Below, in pieces: positions 43,301 to 51,386 of a stretch of DNA of 64,000 nt. A program made the translations under genes and the position numbers. The stretch comes from Streptomyces cinerochromogenes (GTDB lineage Bacteria > Actinomycetota > Actinomycetes > Streptomycetales > Streptomycetaceae): positions 124,001 to 188,000 of the forward strand of contig NZ_BMRM01000004.1 in the NCBI RefSeq assembly GCF_014648635.1, in the 5' to 3' direction. How positions within the stretch are numbered: the stretch's first letter is position 1; each line of letters opens with the position of its first letter. The notes beneath the pieces are model-generated. The model did not search any database and was not told where the DNA came from. It worked only from the letters and a program-made list of their open reading frames with translations.

Positions 43301-43678
43301 GATCACGGCGTCCCGCGGGGAGGGCGGGGGCGGGGGAGGCGCGGAGGGACCGGGGTGCGGCGCGGCAGCCGGAGCCGCGGCAGCCGGAAGGGGTCCGGCC
43401 GCCGCCCGGGACACGGCCTGACCCGTCAGCCGGTCCAGCGCCGCCGCGAACCTGGCCGTCTCCTTGCCCAGTGGGGCCTGCTCGGGCCTGGCGATGTACA
43501 GCGGCCCGGCGACGTACTCGCCCACCACCCGCCTGAGTTCGGTGCGGGGGTCCGGCGCGCCGGAGGCGGCGGACAGCGCCCGCTGGAAGTCGGTCTGCTG
43601 GGCCAGCTCGACGCTGGGCTGGTCGGGATCCTGCGCGATCGCGGGCCGCAGCAGGGCAAGACGGAAGAGAGGCTCCAC
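40385..43678 (-). CDS. Large multi-domain protein of unknown function
   Basis: This 1097-residue protein is not one I can name. Residues 1-310 include Pro/Ala-rich linkers and a charged coiled coil near 215-250. Residues 312-341 are a Gly-Gly-Gly-Ala hinge. Residues 480-670 contain acidic helices followed by Ser/Thr-alternating strands (VSGKYGPTVEFSASVEGSVSRS), which resemble a beta-hairpin insertion region. A long alpha/beta part to the C-terminus includes IEIKCRRTDRAMEKWRAET-like helices and ends DGDWVEA. It has no signal peptide. GTG 43678 has GGAGG 5-6 bases upstream. Pore-forming, structural or phage-tail-like roles are possible. Confidence 0.75.
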   Translation of the reverse strand: MEPLFRLALLRPAIAQDPDQPSVELAQQTDFQRALSAASGAPDPRTELRRVVGEYVAGPLYIARPEQAPLGKETARFAAALDRLTGQAVSRAAAGPLPAAAAPAAAPHPGPSAPPPPPPSPRDAVITAVREAFGAAPADVVQSAPYKDAVARLRDSVLAVKYLPAEHTRPLDELVRLLRHLEIVARLVARPAFPAGAQDLRRARRLPLRLPGATGLEPVLSTVEAERRQREKEAEAARVRRERAEQLLTEYRQLRTAIEELAGLGGEHFSISAQAGRAEVLPPADATPAAELARQISFHGRLAEANLRALAAGAGGGAGGGAGGGAGGGAGGGIGGGAGGGAPSPAAAEEPPPEPPQPGVVAGAAQLAGQVFGAKPDLLAGSPEFVPAILKDLGFRLGPNAPQQLSEPTRALLTARGIDVTAQPLDRIVALLQGEVDRTAAELEKLFGKPVRRSVRRIGDTLVTTVTPLPSVWNAITIGDLDPVEKIPLETGSVPVSRGSVKPSGVADLLVVRQQLVGYEGADVAHIENVLKGETKLREHTRREETEQITVHETETITSEERELESTDRFEMSREASAVIKEDAALKAGLTVSGKYGPTVEFSASVEGSVSRSKEEATKSASTFSQDVTQRSAGKISERVLERTSLRVTTEVTEKNTHTLDNSPGTGHISGVYQWVTKVYRAQMFNYGLRTMFDFMVPEPAAFLVHTLQSAHAGAVRLDKPQAFGLMPHQIDETNYPYWVQAYQATDVSPPPERYVTKSFDFKAGGGDSKTNYNHSGQVTIDEGYQALQASVAYIGNIWEGTYSLDVVVGRRTHRFGPGDRWVWITMLDEEQGSVPVAVDTLRLAQVAVAVEIKCRRTDRAMEKWRAETHAKLTTAYRARLSEYEEKLAALTLEAGVAIEGRNPRANEELIAHELRKSCVSIMTEQHFDLFDAMHVTSDEVPQMDFEEAAAEGAYVRFFEQAFEWEHMTWVAYPYFWGRKSEWDERLAYDDPDPLFNQFLKAGYCRVTVPARLGFEGAIDHFMHFGELWGGGPLPTVSSPLYLPIADEIAERLDRPGDEIPQGGQWTVRIPTNLVRLRPDDRLPRWVQNADGDWVEA
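42657..42740. repeat. 12-bp tandem repeat encoding the Gly-rich hinge
   Basis: The unit GCCACCGGCCCC repeats about seven times with single-base changes (one unit reads GCCACCGATCCC). In the gene on the minus strand it encodes Gly-Gly-Gly-Ala blocks at about residues 312-341 of the large unknown protein. Copy number of such a repeat can change by slippage, altering hinge length in frame. Confidence 0.9.
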
Positions 43679-43824
43679 GGGGACCTCCGGTGGGGGCGAC
43701 GGAGGCACGGCTCCACGTCCCGGCCCCCAGCTCCTCCCACTATGGGGTCGTTCCCCGCGGACGGATGCGAAGTTCACTCGTGTGAGTGCTCCGGGCAGGA
43801 AACAGGCGTGGCCGTGGGCACCAG

Positions 43825-43864
43825 GAGCCCCCTCCGCCCCGGACACACCGGCGGGAGGGGGCTC
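43825..43864 (-). terminator. Hairpin terminator
   Basis: GAGCCCCCTCC at 43825-43835 pairs with GGAGGGGGCTC at 43854-43864, extended by a GCC/GGC continuation inside. It lies about 30 bases past the stop of the DUF5324-like gene at 43895 and would end that minus-strand transcript. There is no clear T-run. Confidence 0.6.
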
Positions 43865-43894
43865 GTGGGCAGCGGCCGGAACAGCCGGGCGGGC

Positions 43895-44596
43895 CTACGG
43901 CTGGTCGTCGCGGCCGGCCTCGTCCTCCTCGGCCTGCTTCGCCTCCACCTCCGGGTCCAGCCCCGTGGCGCCGGTGCCGTCCACCGAGGTGAGGTGGCCC
44001 CCGCCGGGGACCTCCGTCGCGGCCGGCGGCTCGACCAGCCAGTCGGGGTTGGCCTGCTTGTCCCACCACTTCCAGGCCGCGAAGGCGCCGCCCGCCAGCA
44101 CGGACAGCACCGCCAGCGTCTTCACGGCGCGGCCGGCCCGGCACCGGCGGGCCTTGCGCCGGGCCAGCTTCTGGATGTCCTGGGCCGAGACCTGGCCGCG
44201 CAGCGCGGCGAGGGCCGCGGCGCCGCGGGCGGCGGCCTCGTCACGGACGGGCGCGGTCGCGGCCACGGCCTGTTCGAGTTTGGGGCGCGAGTACTCGGCG
44301 GCCTGCCGGGCGGCCTTGCGGGTACGGGCGGCGGCCTCCTGCGCGGCCAGGTCCATCTTCGGCGGCACATGGGTGCGGGCCTGCTCCAGGCGCGGGGCGA
44401 GCCGGGCGTCGTACTGCACGCGGGCCTGTTCGGCGGCCTGCGACACCACGGGCGCCAGCCGTACGCGTGCCTCTTGCGCGTAGTACGCGGCACGCTCCTT
44501 GGCCGTGTCGGCGTAGGGCGCCACCACTTCCGCGGCGTGCAGCACGCTGTCCTTCGCCGAGCCGGTCGCGGCGCGCACGCTGTCGATGCGGGTCAC
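43895..44596 (-). CDS. DUF5324-like membrane-associated protein
   Basis: This 233-residue protein is largely a long Ala/Arg/Glu-rich helix (residues 1-155). One transmembrane segment follows near residues 160-178 (AVKTLAVLSVLAGGAFAAW), then an acidic C-terminal tail. It matches the streptomycete family DUF5324 by architecture and by its place next to the cyclophilin gene. The function is unknown; the helical part may bind other envelope or DNA-associated proteins. Confidence 0.75.
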   Translation of the reverse strand: MTRIDSVRAATGSAKDSVLHAAEVVAPYADTAKERAAYYAQEARVRLAPVVSQAAEQARVQYDARLAPRLEQARTHVPPKMDLAAQEAAARTRKAARQAAEYSRPKLEQAVAATAPVRDEAAARGAAALAALRGQVSAQDIQKLARRKARRCRAGRAVKTLAVLSVLAGGAFAAWKWWDKQANPDWLVEPPAATEVPGGGHLTSVDGTGATGLDPEVEAKQAEEDEAGRDDQP

Positions 44597-44871
44597 GGGT
44601 TCCTCCTCCTCGGTGGCGTACGGTATTTCGACTTTCCACCCTTTTACGGATCATGCCTGTCCGAGGCCGGTGCGGCATGCGCGGACGGGCATATGGGTTC
44701 CGGTGTCCTTCTGCCCACATGATCAAGGGCAACAGGGGGTCTTCTGTCGACACTGCCACGAATCGCCGGGGCGCGCCGCCCGCCCGGCGGAAGTCGCGGG
44801 CGCCCGGCGACGCGCGGACCGGACCGTGGAAGGATCGAAGGGTCGCGGCGGACGACGACGGAAGGCGGACC

Positions 44872-45429
44872 GTGGCCGAGCAGCTCTATGCCACCCTCAG
44901 GACCACCCTCGGCGACATCGAGGTGCGGCTCTTCTCGCTCCACGCTCCCGTCACGGTCAGAAACTTCGTCGAGCTGGCCCGCGGTGAACGCGAGTGGGTC
45001 CACCCGGGCACCGGGGAGCGGAGCAGAAGACCGCTCTACGACGGCACGGTCTTCCACTCCGTCATCAGCGGCTTCATGATCCAGGGCGGCGACCCGCTGG
45101 GGAACGGCCTGGGCGGCCCCGGCTACGGGTTCGAGGACGAGTGCCATCCGGACCTCGCCTTCGACACCCCGTACCTGCTGGCCATGGCCAACGCCGGCCC
45201 GGGCACCAACGGCTCGCAGTTCTTCATCACGGTCACACCGAGCACCTGGCTGAACGGCAAGCGGACCATCTTCGGCGAGGTCAGCGACCCGGCCGGCCGG
45301 AAGGTGGTCGACGCCATCGCGAACGTGCCGACCGGCCGCAACGACCGGCCGCTCGTGGACGTCGTCCTCGAGACGGTGGTCGTGGAGACGCGTGAGAGCC
45401 GGGGAACCAATCACCCCGCTCGTCCGTAA
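44872..45429 (+). CDS. ppiA: Cyclophilin-type peptidyl-prolyl isomerase
   Basis: This 185-residue cyclophilin lacks a signal peptide. It shows the catalytic core FHSVISGFMIQGGDP with the active-site Arg replaced by a Ser/Val context, GFEDECHP, LAMANAGPGTNGSQFFIT and WLNGKRTIFGEV. It catalyses cis-trans isomerisation of prolyl bonds during protein folding. The GTG start has GAAGG 7 bases upstream. Its place beside the rhomboid gene and the crgA block matches other streptomycetes. Confidence 0.93.
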   Translation: MAEQLYATLRTTLGDIEVRLFSLHAPVTVRNFVELARGEREWVHPGTGERSRRPLYDGTVFHSVISGFMIQGGDPLGNGLGGPGYGFEDECHPDLAFDTPYLLAMANAGPGTNGSQFFITVTPSTWLNGKRTIFGEVSDPAGRKVVDAIANVPTGRNDRPLVDVVLETVVVETRESRGTNHPARP

Positions 45430-45511
45430 GGATGAGCGGGGCAGGACAGTGCCGTCAGGGCCGGCGCGCGCCGGCCACGGGGCACACGGACACGACGACC
45501 AAGGGGATCTG

Positions 45512-46402
45512 ATGGACCAGGCCGCAGGGAGCGCACAGGACGCCGCCCGCAGCGTGCCCGTGTGCTACCGGCACCCGGACCGCGAGACCGGCGTGCGCTG
45601 CACCCGCTGTGACCGGCCGATCTGCCCCGAGTGCATGGTCAGCGCCTCGGTCGGCTTCCAGTGCCCGGACTGCGTCCGCGGCGGCTCCGGCACGGGCCCC
45701 GCTCCCGCGGCGTCCCGGCCGCGCACGATCGCCGGCGGCACGGTCACGGCGGACCCCCGCCTGCTCACCAAGATCCTGATCGGGCTCAACCTCGCGCTGT
45801 TCGTCGCCATCAAGGCCGACAGCTCCCTGGTGGAGCACGTCGTGCTCTACGGCGCCTGGCCGCCGAAGCCGTACGCACCGACCTCCGGCGTCGCCGGCGG
45901 CGAGTGGTACCGGTTCGTGACGTCGATGTTCGCGCACCAGGAGTACTGGCACATCGGCTTCAACATGCTGAGCCTGTGGTGGATCGGCGGCCCGCTCGAA
46001 GCGGCCCTCGGCCGCGCCCGCTATCTGGCGGTCTACCTCGTCTCCGGGCTGGCCGGCGGCGCGCTGACCTACCTGCTCACCTCCCCGACGACCGCCTCGC
46101 TCGGCGCCTCGGGGGCGATCTTCGGTCTCTTCGGCGCCACCGCCGTGCTGATGCGCCGGCTCAACTACGACATGCGGCCGGTCATCGCCCTGCTGGTGAT
46201 CAACCTGATCATCACCTTCAACCCGGCCATGAGCATCTCGTGGCAGGCGCACATCGGCGGCCTGGTCGCCGGCGTGGTGACCGGGTACGCGATGGTCCAC
46301 GCCCCGCGCGAGAAGCGCTCCCTGGTGCAGTACGGCACCTGTGCCGTCGTGCTCGCCCTGTCGGTCGCCCTGGTGCTGGTCAGGACCGCCCAGCTCACCT
46401 GA
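45512..46402 (+). CDS. Rhomboid-family intramembrane serine protease with zinc-finger N-terminus
   Basis: This 296-residue protein has an N-terminal B-box-like zinc-binding region with CYRHP, CTRCDRPICPECM and CPDC (residues 18-57). A six- or seven-helix rhomboid domain follows. Catalytic Ser lies in LGASGAIFG and His in QAHIGGLVAG, and HIGFNMLSLWW supplies the oxyanion region. Such enzymes cleave within membrane segments; the substrate is unknown. ATG 45512 has AAGGGG 7 bases upstream. Confidence 0.93.
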   Translation: MDQAAGSAQDAARSVPVCYRHPDRETGVRCTRCDRPICPECMVSASVGFQCPDCVRGGSGTGPAPAASRPRTIAGGTVTADPRLLTKILIGLNLALFVAIKADSSLVEHVVLYGAWPPKPYAPTSGVAGGEWYRFVTSMFAHQEYWHIGFNMLSLWWIGGPLEAALGRARYLAVYLVSGLAGGALTYLLTSPTTASLGASGAIFGLFGATAVLMRRLNYDMRPVIALLVINLIITFNPAMSISWQAHIGGLVAGVVTGYAMVHAPREKRSLVQYGTCAVVLALSVALVLVRTAQLT

Positions 46403-46455
46403 GCGGGTGGGTCCGTCGGATGGGGAGCCCGGGGGAACACCCTGTCACCGAACCG

Positions 46456-46669
46456 TTGTCCACAGCGTGTGCCGGATCTTGTGCACACGGTGCGGACACA
46501 GCTGTGCCCCCTGTCGCTCGGATGTGTTTCCGCAGGTCGGACAGGGGGCGAACGGGTGTCCGGGGAACGCCTGGCCAGTCACACCGGCGTCAACACCCGA
46601 TGGGTTATCCACAGATCGTCGTTCTTTTTCCCCACTGTGGAAAACAGCTGTGGATAACTCAGTGGATAG
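46456..46669. promoter_or_regulatory. Cluster of DnaA boxes
   Basis: The convergent gap between the rhomboid gene and crgA has TTGTCCACA at 46456, TTGTGCACA at 46479 and TTATCCACA at 46605 on the plus strand. The minus strand has TTTTCCACA at 46644-46636, TTATCCACA at 46657-46649 and CTATCCACT at 46669-46661. Two are perfect consensus boxes and one matches the streptomycete preference. Plus- and minus-oriented boxes face each other. No gene is present in the 293-bp gap. A DnaA titration or regulatory site near oriC is likely. Confidence 0.75.
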
Positions 46670-46695
46670 CCGTGGGCAGAGCTACGCCGGCCGCG

Positions 46696-46950
46696 CTACT
46701 TCCACTGCGTGGAGACACCGAACCCGGCGGCGATGAAGCCGAAACCGACCACGATGTTCCAGTTGTCCAGGCTGTCGATCGGCAGCGTGCCGTCGGTCAC
46801 GTAGAAGACGACGATCCAGGCCAGGCCGATCAGGAACATGGCCAGCATGACCGGCGCGACCCAGGCGCGGTTGGTGAGCTTGATGGCCTGCGCCTGCTTC
46901 GCCGGCGGCGGCGTGTAGTCGGCCTTCTTGCGGATACGTGACTTCGGCAC
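46696..46950 (-). CDS. crgA: CrgA, cell-division regulator
   Basis: This 84-residue protein begins [16 protein letters not shown] and has two transmembrane helices (about residues 30-50 and 63-80) with the conserved NRAWVAPVM and [16 protein letters not shown] segments. CrgA is an actinobacterial divisome protein that restrains FtsZ ring formation and interacts with PBPs and FtsI. The GTG has AGGAG about 8 bases upstream. Length equals that of known CrgA. Confidence 0.97.
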   Translation of the reverse strand: MPKSRIRKKADYTPPPAKQAQAIKLTNRAWVAPVMLAMFLIGLAWIVVFYVTDGTLPIDSLDNWNIVVGFGFIAAGFGVSTQWK

Positions 46951-47102
46951 GAGGGTCTCTCCTGTCGATGCGCTGCGTGGCCGCGCAGGTAACTGGGTCG
47001 GGCTCGGGGCAGCGTACAAGGGGCCAACATGACGACTCTGTGTGCTCCCCCGGGCGTCCGTTAGCGTAGTGCTTCCGCGGCGCCGAAGGAGATAAGGGTA
47101 CG

Positions 47103-47891
47103 TTGAGCAATTCTGCCGACTCCCCCGGGACGGGATCAACGGGTCCCGGCCCCCTGCGCAGGCTGCGTCTCCGCCCCGTGCGGATGCTCACGGCGGCCGT
47201 CTTCGCCCTCGCCGGGCTGATCTTCTTCACCAGCTTCGACACGGCCAAGGGCACCGACATCCGCCAGGACGGCTCCCTGCTGAAGCTGTCCGACCTGATC
47301 CAGCAGCGCAGCCGCAAGAACAAGGAGCTGGACGAGTCCAACGCCGCCCTGCGCGACGGGGTGGAGTCGCTCGCCGAGAGCGACGACGGCAGCACCCGGG
47401 CCGAGGACGAGAGGCTGGGCGGGCTGGAGAAGAGCGCGGGCACGCGGAAGCTGACGGGCAAGGCGATCACCGTCACGCTGAACGACGCCCCGCCGGGCGC
47501 CACCGCCAAGCTCCCCGGCTATCCGGAGCCGCAGCCCGACTACCTGGTCATCCACCAGCAGGACCTCCAGGCCGTGGTGAACGCGCTGTGGCAGGGCGGC
47601 GCCAAGGGCATCAAGGTCATGGACCAGCGGCTGATCTCCACCAGCGCGGTGCGCTGCGTCGGCAACACCCTGATCCTCCAGGGCCGCGTCTACTCACCGC
47701 CGTACAAGATCACGGCGGTGGGGGACCCGGACCGGCTGAAGCAGGCCCTCGCGGACAGCAAGGCGATCCAGACCTACATGGTCTACGTCAACGTCTACGG
47801 CCTCGGCTGGAAAGTCGCCGACGACGGGACGGTGACTCTTCCCGGCTACTCCGGCACAGTGGATCTGCACTACGCGAAGCCCGTGCAGTAG
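47103..47891 (+). CDS. DUF881 family membrane-anchored protein
   Basis: This 262-residue protein has one N-terminal transmembrane helix ([19 protein letters not shown]), a coiled-coil stretch (about residues 60-105) and a C-terminal DUF881 domain with [42 protein letters not shown] and an [25 protein letters not shown] segment. The family is always near division genes in actinobacteria; its function is unknown. The start is TTG with AAGGAG upstream, and the gene is divergent from crgA. Confidence 0.88.
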   Translation: MSNSADSPGTGSTGPGPLRRLRLRPVRMLTAAVFALAGLIFFTSFDTAKGTDIRQDGSLLKLSDLIQQRSRKNKELDESNAALRDGVESLAESDDGSTRAEDERLGGLEKSAGTRKLTGKAITVTLNDAPPGATAKLPGYPEPQPDYLVIHQQDLQAVVNALWQGGAKGIKVMDQRLISTSAVRCVGNTLILQGRVYSPPYKITAVGDPDRLKQALADSKAIQTYMVYVNVYGLGWKVADDGTVTLPGYSGTVDLHYAKPVQ

Positions 47892-47916
47892 CCAGCCGTC
47901 CGTCCCGGAGGCGCCG

Positions 47917-48609
47917 GTGCGCGTGATCGTCCGGACCGTCAGCGAGCTGTGCATCACCGTCGGCGCCCTGATCGTGCTCTTCGTCGCCTATGTGCTGTTC
48001 TGGACAGGGGTGCGGGCCGACGGCGCGATGAACGACCAGATCGACCGGCTGCACCGGCAGTGGTCGCGGGGGCGTGCGCAGCCGACGGCCGCGGCGCCGG
48101 GCGAGCGGACCGTCACGGCGAGGCGGCCGGAGCCCTACCGACGCGGCGAGGCCTTCGCCATCATGTACATCCCCCGCCTCGGTGCCGGCTGGCACAAGCC
48201 GGTCCTGGAGGGCACCGGCACCGGTGTCCTGAAGAAGGGCCTGGGGCACTACGCGCGCACCGCCCGGCTCGGCGGGAGGGGCAACTTCTCGGTCGCCGGC
48301 CACCGGCGTACCTACGGCGACCCCTTCAAGGACTTCCCGAGGCTGCGTCCGGGCGACGCCGTGGTGCTGACCGACGGGAGCACCTGGTACACGTATCGGA
48401 TCGACAAAGGGCCGTACAAAACCGTGCCGACGGACGTCGGGGTGATCGATCCTGTGCCCGGGAAGTCGGGGTACGCACGACCCGGCCGCTATCTGACCCT
48501 GACGACGTGCGATCCGGAGTGGGGCCACAGCCACCGGCTGATCGTGTGGGCGCACCTCGACGCCACCCAGCCTGTGGACACAGGCGAACCGGGGGCGCTG
48601 CGCCGTTAA
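47917..48609 (+). CDS. Class E sortase (first copy)
   Basis: This 230-residue sortase has one N-terminal transmembrane helix and an extracellular sortase barrel. It has the catalytic His in SVAGHRRTYGDPF, Cys in LTLTTCDPEW and Arg in HRLIVW. Class E sortases attach proteins with LAxTG-type signals to peptidoglycan in streptomycetes. It follows the DUF881 gene by 25 bases. The barrel differs from the two other copies, being shorter at the N-terminus. Confidence 0.9.
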   Translation: MRVIVRTVSELCITVGALIVLFVAYVLFWTGVRADGAMNDQIDRLHRQWSRGRAQPTAAAPGERTVTARRPEPYRRGEAFAIMYIPRLGAGWHKPVLEGTGTGVLKKGLGHYARTARLGGRGNFSVAGHRRTYGDPFKDFPRLRPGDAVVLTDGSTWYTYRIDKGPYKTVPTDVGVIDPVPGKSGYARPGRYLTLTTCDPEWGHSHRLIVWAHLDATQPVDTGEPGALRR

Positions 48610-48672
48610 TCTGGTGACGTACGGCGTGGGTCTGGTGCCGTAGGGGACACGGAAGGGACGGCAAGGGACGGC

Positions 48673-48834
48673 ATGTACGGCTGGATCTGGCGGCATCTGC
48701 CGGGGAACGCGTGGGTGAAGGCGCTCCTCTCGCTCGTACTGGTCCTGGCCGTGGTCTACGTCCTCTTCCAGTACGTCTTCCCCTGGGCCGAACCGCTGCT
48801 GCCCTTCAACGATGTGACGGTGGACAACCAGTGA
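48673..48834 (+). CDS. Small single-pass membrane protein
   Basis: This 53-residue protein starts MYGWIWRHLPG, has a hydrophobic helix VKALLSLVLVLAVVYVLF at residues 15-32 and ends LPFNDVTVDNQ. The AAGGGACGG site lies just upstream. It overlaps pabA (GTGA). The position between the first sortase and pabA is conserved in streptomycetes in my recollection. Function is unknown; a link to division or sortase function is only suggested by place. Confidence 0.75.
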   Translation: MYGWIWRHLPGNAWVKALLSLVLVLAVVYVLFQYVFPWAEPLLPFNDVTVDNQ

Positions 48835-49469
48835 GTGCGCGGATTCTCGTCGTCGACAACTACGACAGCTTCGTCTTCAACCTCGTCCAGTACCTGTACC
48901 AGCTGGGCGCCGAGTGCGAGGTGCTGCGCAACGACGAGGTGTCGACCGCGCACGCCCAGGACGGCTTCGACGGCGTGCTGCTCTCACCGGGGCCGGGGAC
49001 GCCGGAGGAGGCGGGGGTGTGCGTGGACATGGTCCGGCACTGCGCCTCGACCGGGGTGCCGGTGTTCGGGGTGTGCCTCGGCATGCAGTCGATGCAGGTG
49101 GCGTACGGCGGTGTGGTCGACCGGGCGCCCGAGCTGCTGCACGGCAAGACCTCGCCGGTCGAGCACGAGGGCAAGGGCGTCTTCGCCGGCCTGCCCTCGC
49201 CCTTCACGGCGACCCGCTACCACTCCCTGGCCGCCGAGCCGGCGACGGTCCCGGCCGAGCTGGAAGTGACCGCCCGCACGCACGACGGCATCATCATGGG
49301 CCTGCGCCACCGGGAACTCCCCGTCGAGGGCGTGCAGTTCCACCCCGAGTCGGTGCTGACCGAGCACGGGCACCGGATGCTGGCCAACTGGCTGGCGGAG
49401 TGCGGCGACCACGGTGCCGTGGCGAGATCGGCGGGGCTCGCCCCGGTGGTGGGCAGGGCCACGGCGTGA
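48831..49469 (+). CDS. pabA: PabA/TrpG-type glutamine amidotransferase
   Basis: This 212-residue class I amidotransferase has the catalytic Cys in FGVCLGMQSM and His-Glu in VQFHPESVLTEHG. The opening ILVVDNYDSFVFNLVQYLYQLG is typical of PabA/TrpG. It delivers ammonia to aminodeoxychorismate or anthranilate synthase. The gene location next to sortases points to the shared PabA used for folate. The GTG overlaps the small membrane protein stop. Confidence 0.95.
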   Translation: MSARILVVDNYDSFVFNLVQYLYQLGAECEVLRNDEVSTAHAQDGFDGVLLSPGPGTPEEAGVCVDMVRHCASTGVPVFGVCLGMQSMQVAYGGVVDRAPELLHGKTSPVEHEGKGVFAGLPSPFTATRYHSLAAEPATVPAELEVTARTHDGIIMGLRHRELPVEGVQFHPESVLTEHGHRMLANWLAECGDHGAVARSAGLAPVVGRATA

Positions 49470-50572
49470 CCGCGCTGCGCCCCGAGCGCGAGGACTTGTA
49501 CGGCGGCGAGAGCCCGTACGAGTCCTCCGCCGGTGCGCGGCCGTACGCGGACCGCCGGCCGGACCCGCCGACGGCCCCGATGCCCCCGGTGACCGCCGGG
49601 CCGGCCGAGGAGGCGCCGACGGCCCCGATGCCCCGGGTGGCTCCCCTCGACGACGAGACGATGGCGCTGCGGATCCCGGCCGGGGGCGGCCCCACAGAGG
49701 CCTCTGCGGCCTCATCCGCCTCTCCGGCCACCCCAGCCGCACCCGGAGGCCGTGCGGCCCGCAGAAAGGCCGCCAGACGGCGCGGCGGGCGGCGGCGCGG
49801 CGGCGGCACCCGGCAGACGGCACCGGCCTCCCCGGCGGAGCGGGACCCGCAGCGGCCCCTGACGCGGGTCGAGGCCCGGCGGCAGGCCCGGCGGCGCAGG
49901 CCCAGCCCGGCGACCCTGGTGAGCCGGGCGGTCGGCGAGGTGTTCATCACCACCGGCGTGCTGATGCTGCTGTTCGTCACCTACCAGCTGTGGTGGACCA
50001 ACGTCCGCGCGCACGCGCAGGCCGGCAGCGAGGCGCACCAGCTCCAGGACGACTGGGCCCGGGGCAAGCGCAACCCGGGCGTCTTCGAGCCGGGCCAGGG
50101 CTTCGCCATCCTGCACATCCCGAAGCTGGACGTCGTGGCGCCCATCGCGGAGGGCGTCAGCAACAAGAGGGTGCTCGACAAGGGCATGGTCGGGCACTAC
50201 GGCGAGGCCCCGCTGAAGACGGCGATGCCCGACGCGAAGACCGGCAACTTCGGTCTCGCGGCGCACCGCAACACCCACGGGGAGCCGTTCCGGTACATCA
50301 ACCGGCTCACCCCCGGGGACGCGGTCGTGGTGGAAACGCAGGACACGTACTTCGTGTACAAGGTGACCTCGATGCTGCCGGTGACCCCGCCGAGCAACAC
50401 CAGCGTGCTCGACCCGGTCCCGCCGGGTTCCGGCTTCACCGGGCCCGGGCGCTACATCACCCTCACCACCTGCACGCCGGAGTTCACCAGCAAGTACCGG
50501 CTGATCGTCTGGGGCAAGATGGTCCAGGAACGCCCGCGCAGCAAGGGCAAGCCGGACGCGCTCATCGAGTAG
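49466..50572 (+). CDS. srtE1: Class E sortase with long disordered N-terminus
   Basis: This 368-residue protein has a Pro/Ala/Arg-rich N-terminal region (about residues 1-145), a transmembrane helix near 155-175 (VGEVFITTGVLMLLFVTYQLWW) and a sortase barrel with His in LAAHRNTHGEPF, Cys in YITLTTCTPEF and Arg in YRLIVW. The Arg-rich RRKAARRRGGRRRGG stretch would lie at the cytoplasmic membrane face. The gene is coupled to pabA by GTGA. It is the likely SrtE1 by order, which I have not verified by alignment. Confidence 0.9.
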   Translation: MTALRPEREDLYGGESPYESSAGARPYADRRPDPPTAPMPPVTAGPAEEAPTAPMPRVAPLDDETMALRIPAGGGPTEASAASSASPATPAAPGGRAARRKAARRRGGRRRGGGTRQTAPASPAERDPQRPLTRVEARRQARRRRPSPATLVSRAVGEVFITTGVLMLLFVTYQLWWTNVRAHAQAGSEAHQLQDDWARGKRNPGVFEPGQGFAILHIPKLDVVAPIAEGVSNKRVLDKGMVGHYGEAPLKTAMPDAKTGNFGLAAHRNTHGEPFRYINRLTPGDAVVVETQDTYFVYKVTSMLPVTPPSNTSVLDPVPPGSGFTGPGRYITLTTCTPEFTSKYRLIVWGKMVQERPRSKGKPDALIE

Positions 50573-50599
50573 GGCTCAGCGAGTAAGGGCAGAGGAACT

Positions 50600-51361
50600 G
50601 TGGCAGCGACCGCCGACGAGACCGAAGAGACCACGGACGGGTCCGAGCCGGCTGCGGATCCCGCCCCGCGCCGCCGGCGTCCCGGCCGGATCGCGCTGGC
50701 GGTCAGCGTCTTCGGGGAACTCCTCATCACGGCGGGCGTGCTGCTCGGCCTGTTCGTCGTCTACTCGCTGTGGTGGACGAACGTGATAGCGGACCGCAAG
50801 GCGGACCGGCAGGCCGACAAGGTCCGCGAGCACTGGGCCGAGCAGAAGGAGTCCGGTCCCGGCGCGCTCGACACCAAGGACGGCATCGGCTTCCTGCACG
50901 TGCCGGCGATGCGCAACGGCGAGGTGCTGGTCGAGAAGGGCACGGGCACGGACGTCCTCGACGACGGCGTGGCCGGCTACTACACCGACCCGGTCAAGGC
51001 CACGCTCCCCACCACCGGCAAGGACGGCAACTTCTCCGTCGCCGCCCACCGGGACGGGCACGGCGCCAAGTTCCACAACATCGACAAGCTGGAGAAGGGC
51101 GACCCGATCGTCTTCGAGACCCGGGACGACTGGTACGTCTACAAGGTCTACTCGGTCCTCCCCGAGACCTCGAAGTACAACGTCGACGTCCTCTCCCCGG
51201 TCCCCAAGGAGTCCGGCCGGAAGAAGCCGGGCCACTACATCACCCTGACGACCTGCACCCCCGTCTACACCTCCCGCCACCGGTACGTGGTCTGGGGGGA
51301 ACTGGTCCGGGTGGAGAAGGTGGACGCGGCCCGGACGCCGCCGAAGGAGCTGCGGGGCTGA
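50600..51361 (+). CDS. srtE2: Class E sortase
   Basis: This 253-residue sortase has a transmembrane helix near residues 35-55 and a barrel with His in VAAHRDGHGAKF, Cys in YITLTTCTPVY and Arg in HRYVVWGEL. It is 27 bases after the larger sortase, and both end in convergence with pknB. Together with the upstream copies it gives three class E sortases in 3.5 kb. The GTG start has AGAGGAA upstream. Confidence 0.92.
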   Translation: MAATADETEETTDGSEPAADPAPRRRRPGRIALAVSVFGELLITAGVLLGLFVVYSLWWTNVIADRKADRQADKVREHWAEQKESGPGALDTKDGIGFLHVPAMRNGEVLVEKGTGTDVLDDGVAGYYTDPVKATLPTTGKDGNFSVAAHRDGHGAKFHNIDKLEKGDPIVFETRDDWYVYKVYSVLPETSKYNVDVLSPVPKESGRKKPGHYITLTTCTPVYTSRHRYVVWGELVRVEKVDAARTPPKELRG

Positions 51362-51386
51362 CCGTGGCCGAGTGAGACGGCGGACG

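Noticed and set aside
40208..44722. 1504-codon open frame on the plus strand
   Set aside because: It runs across three real minus-strand genes and the gaps between them, with Arg/Gly/Leu/Val-rich translation and no domain.
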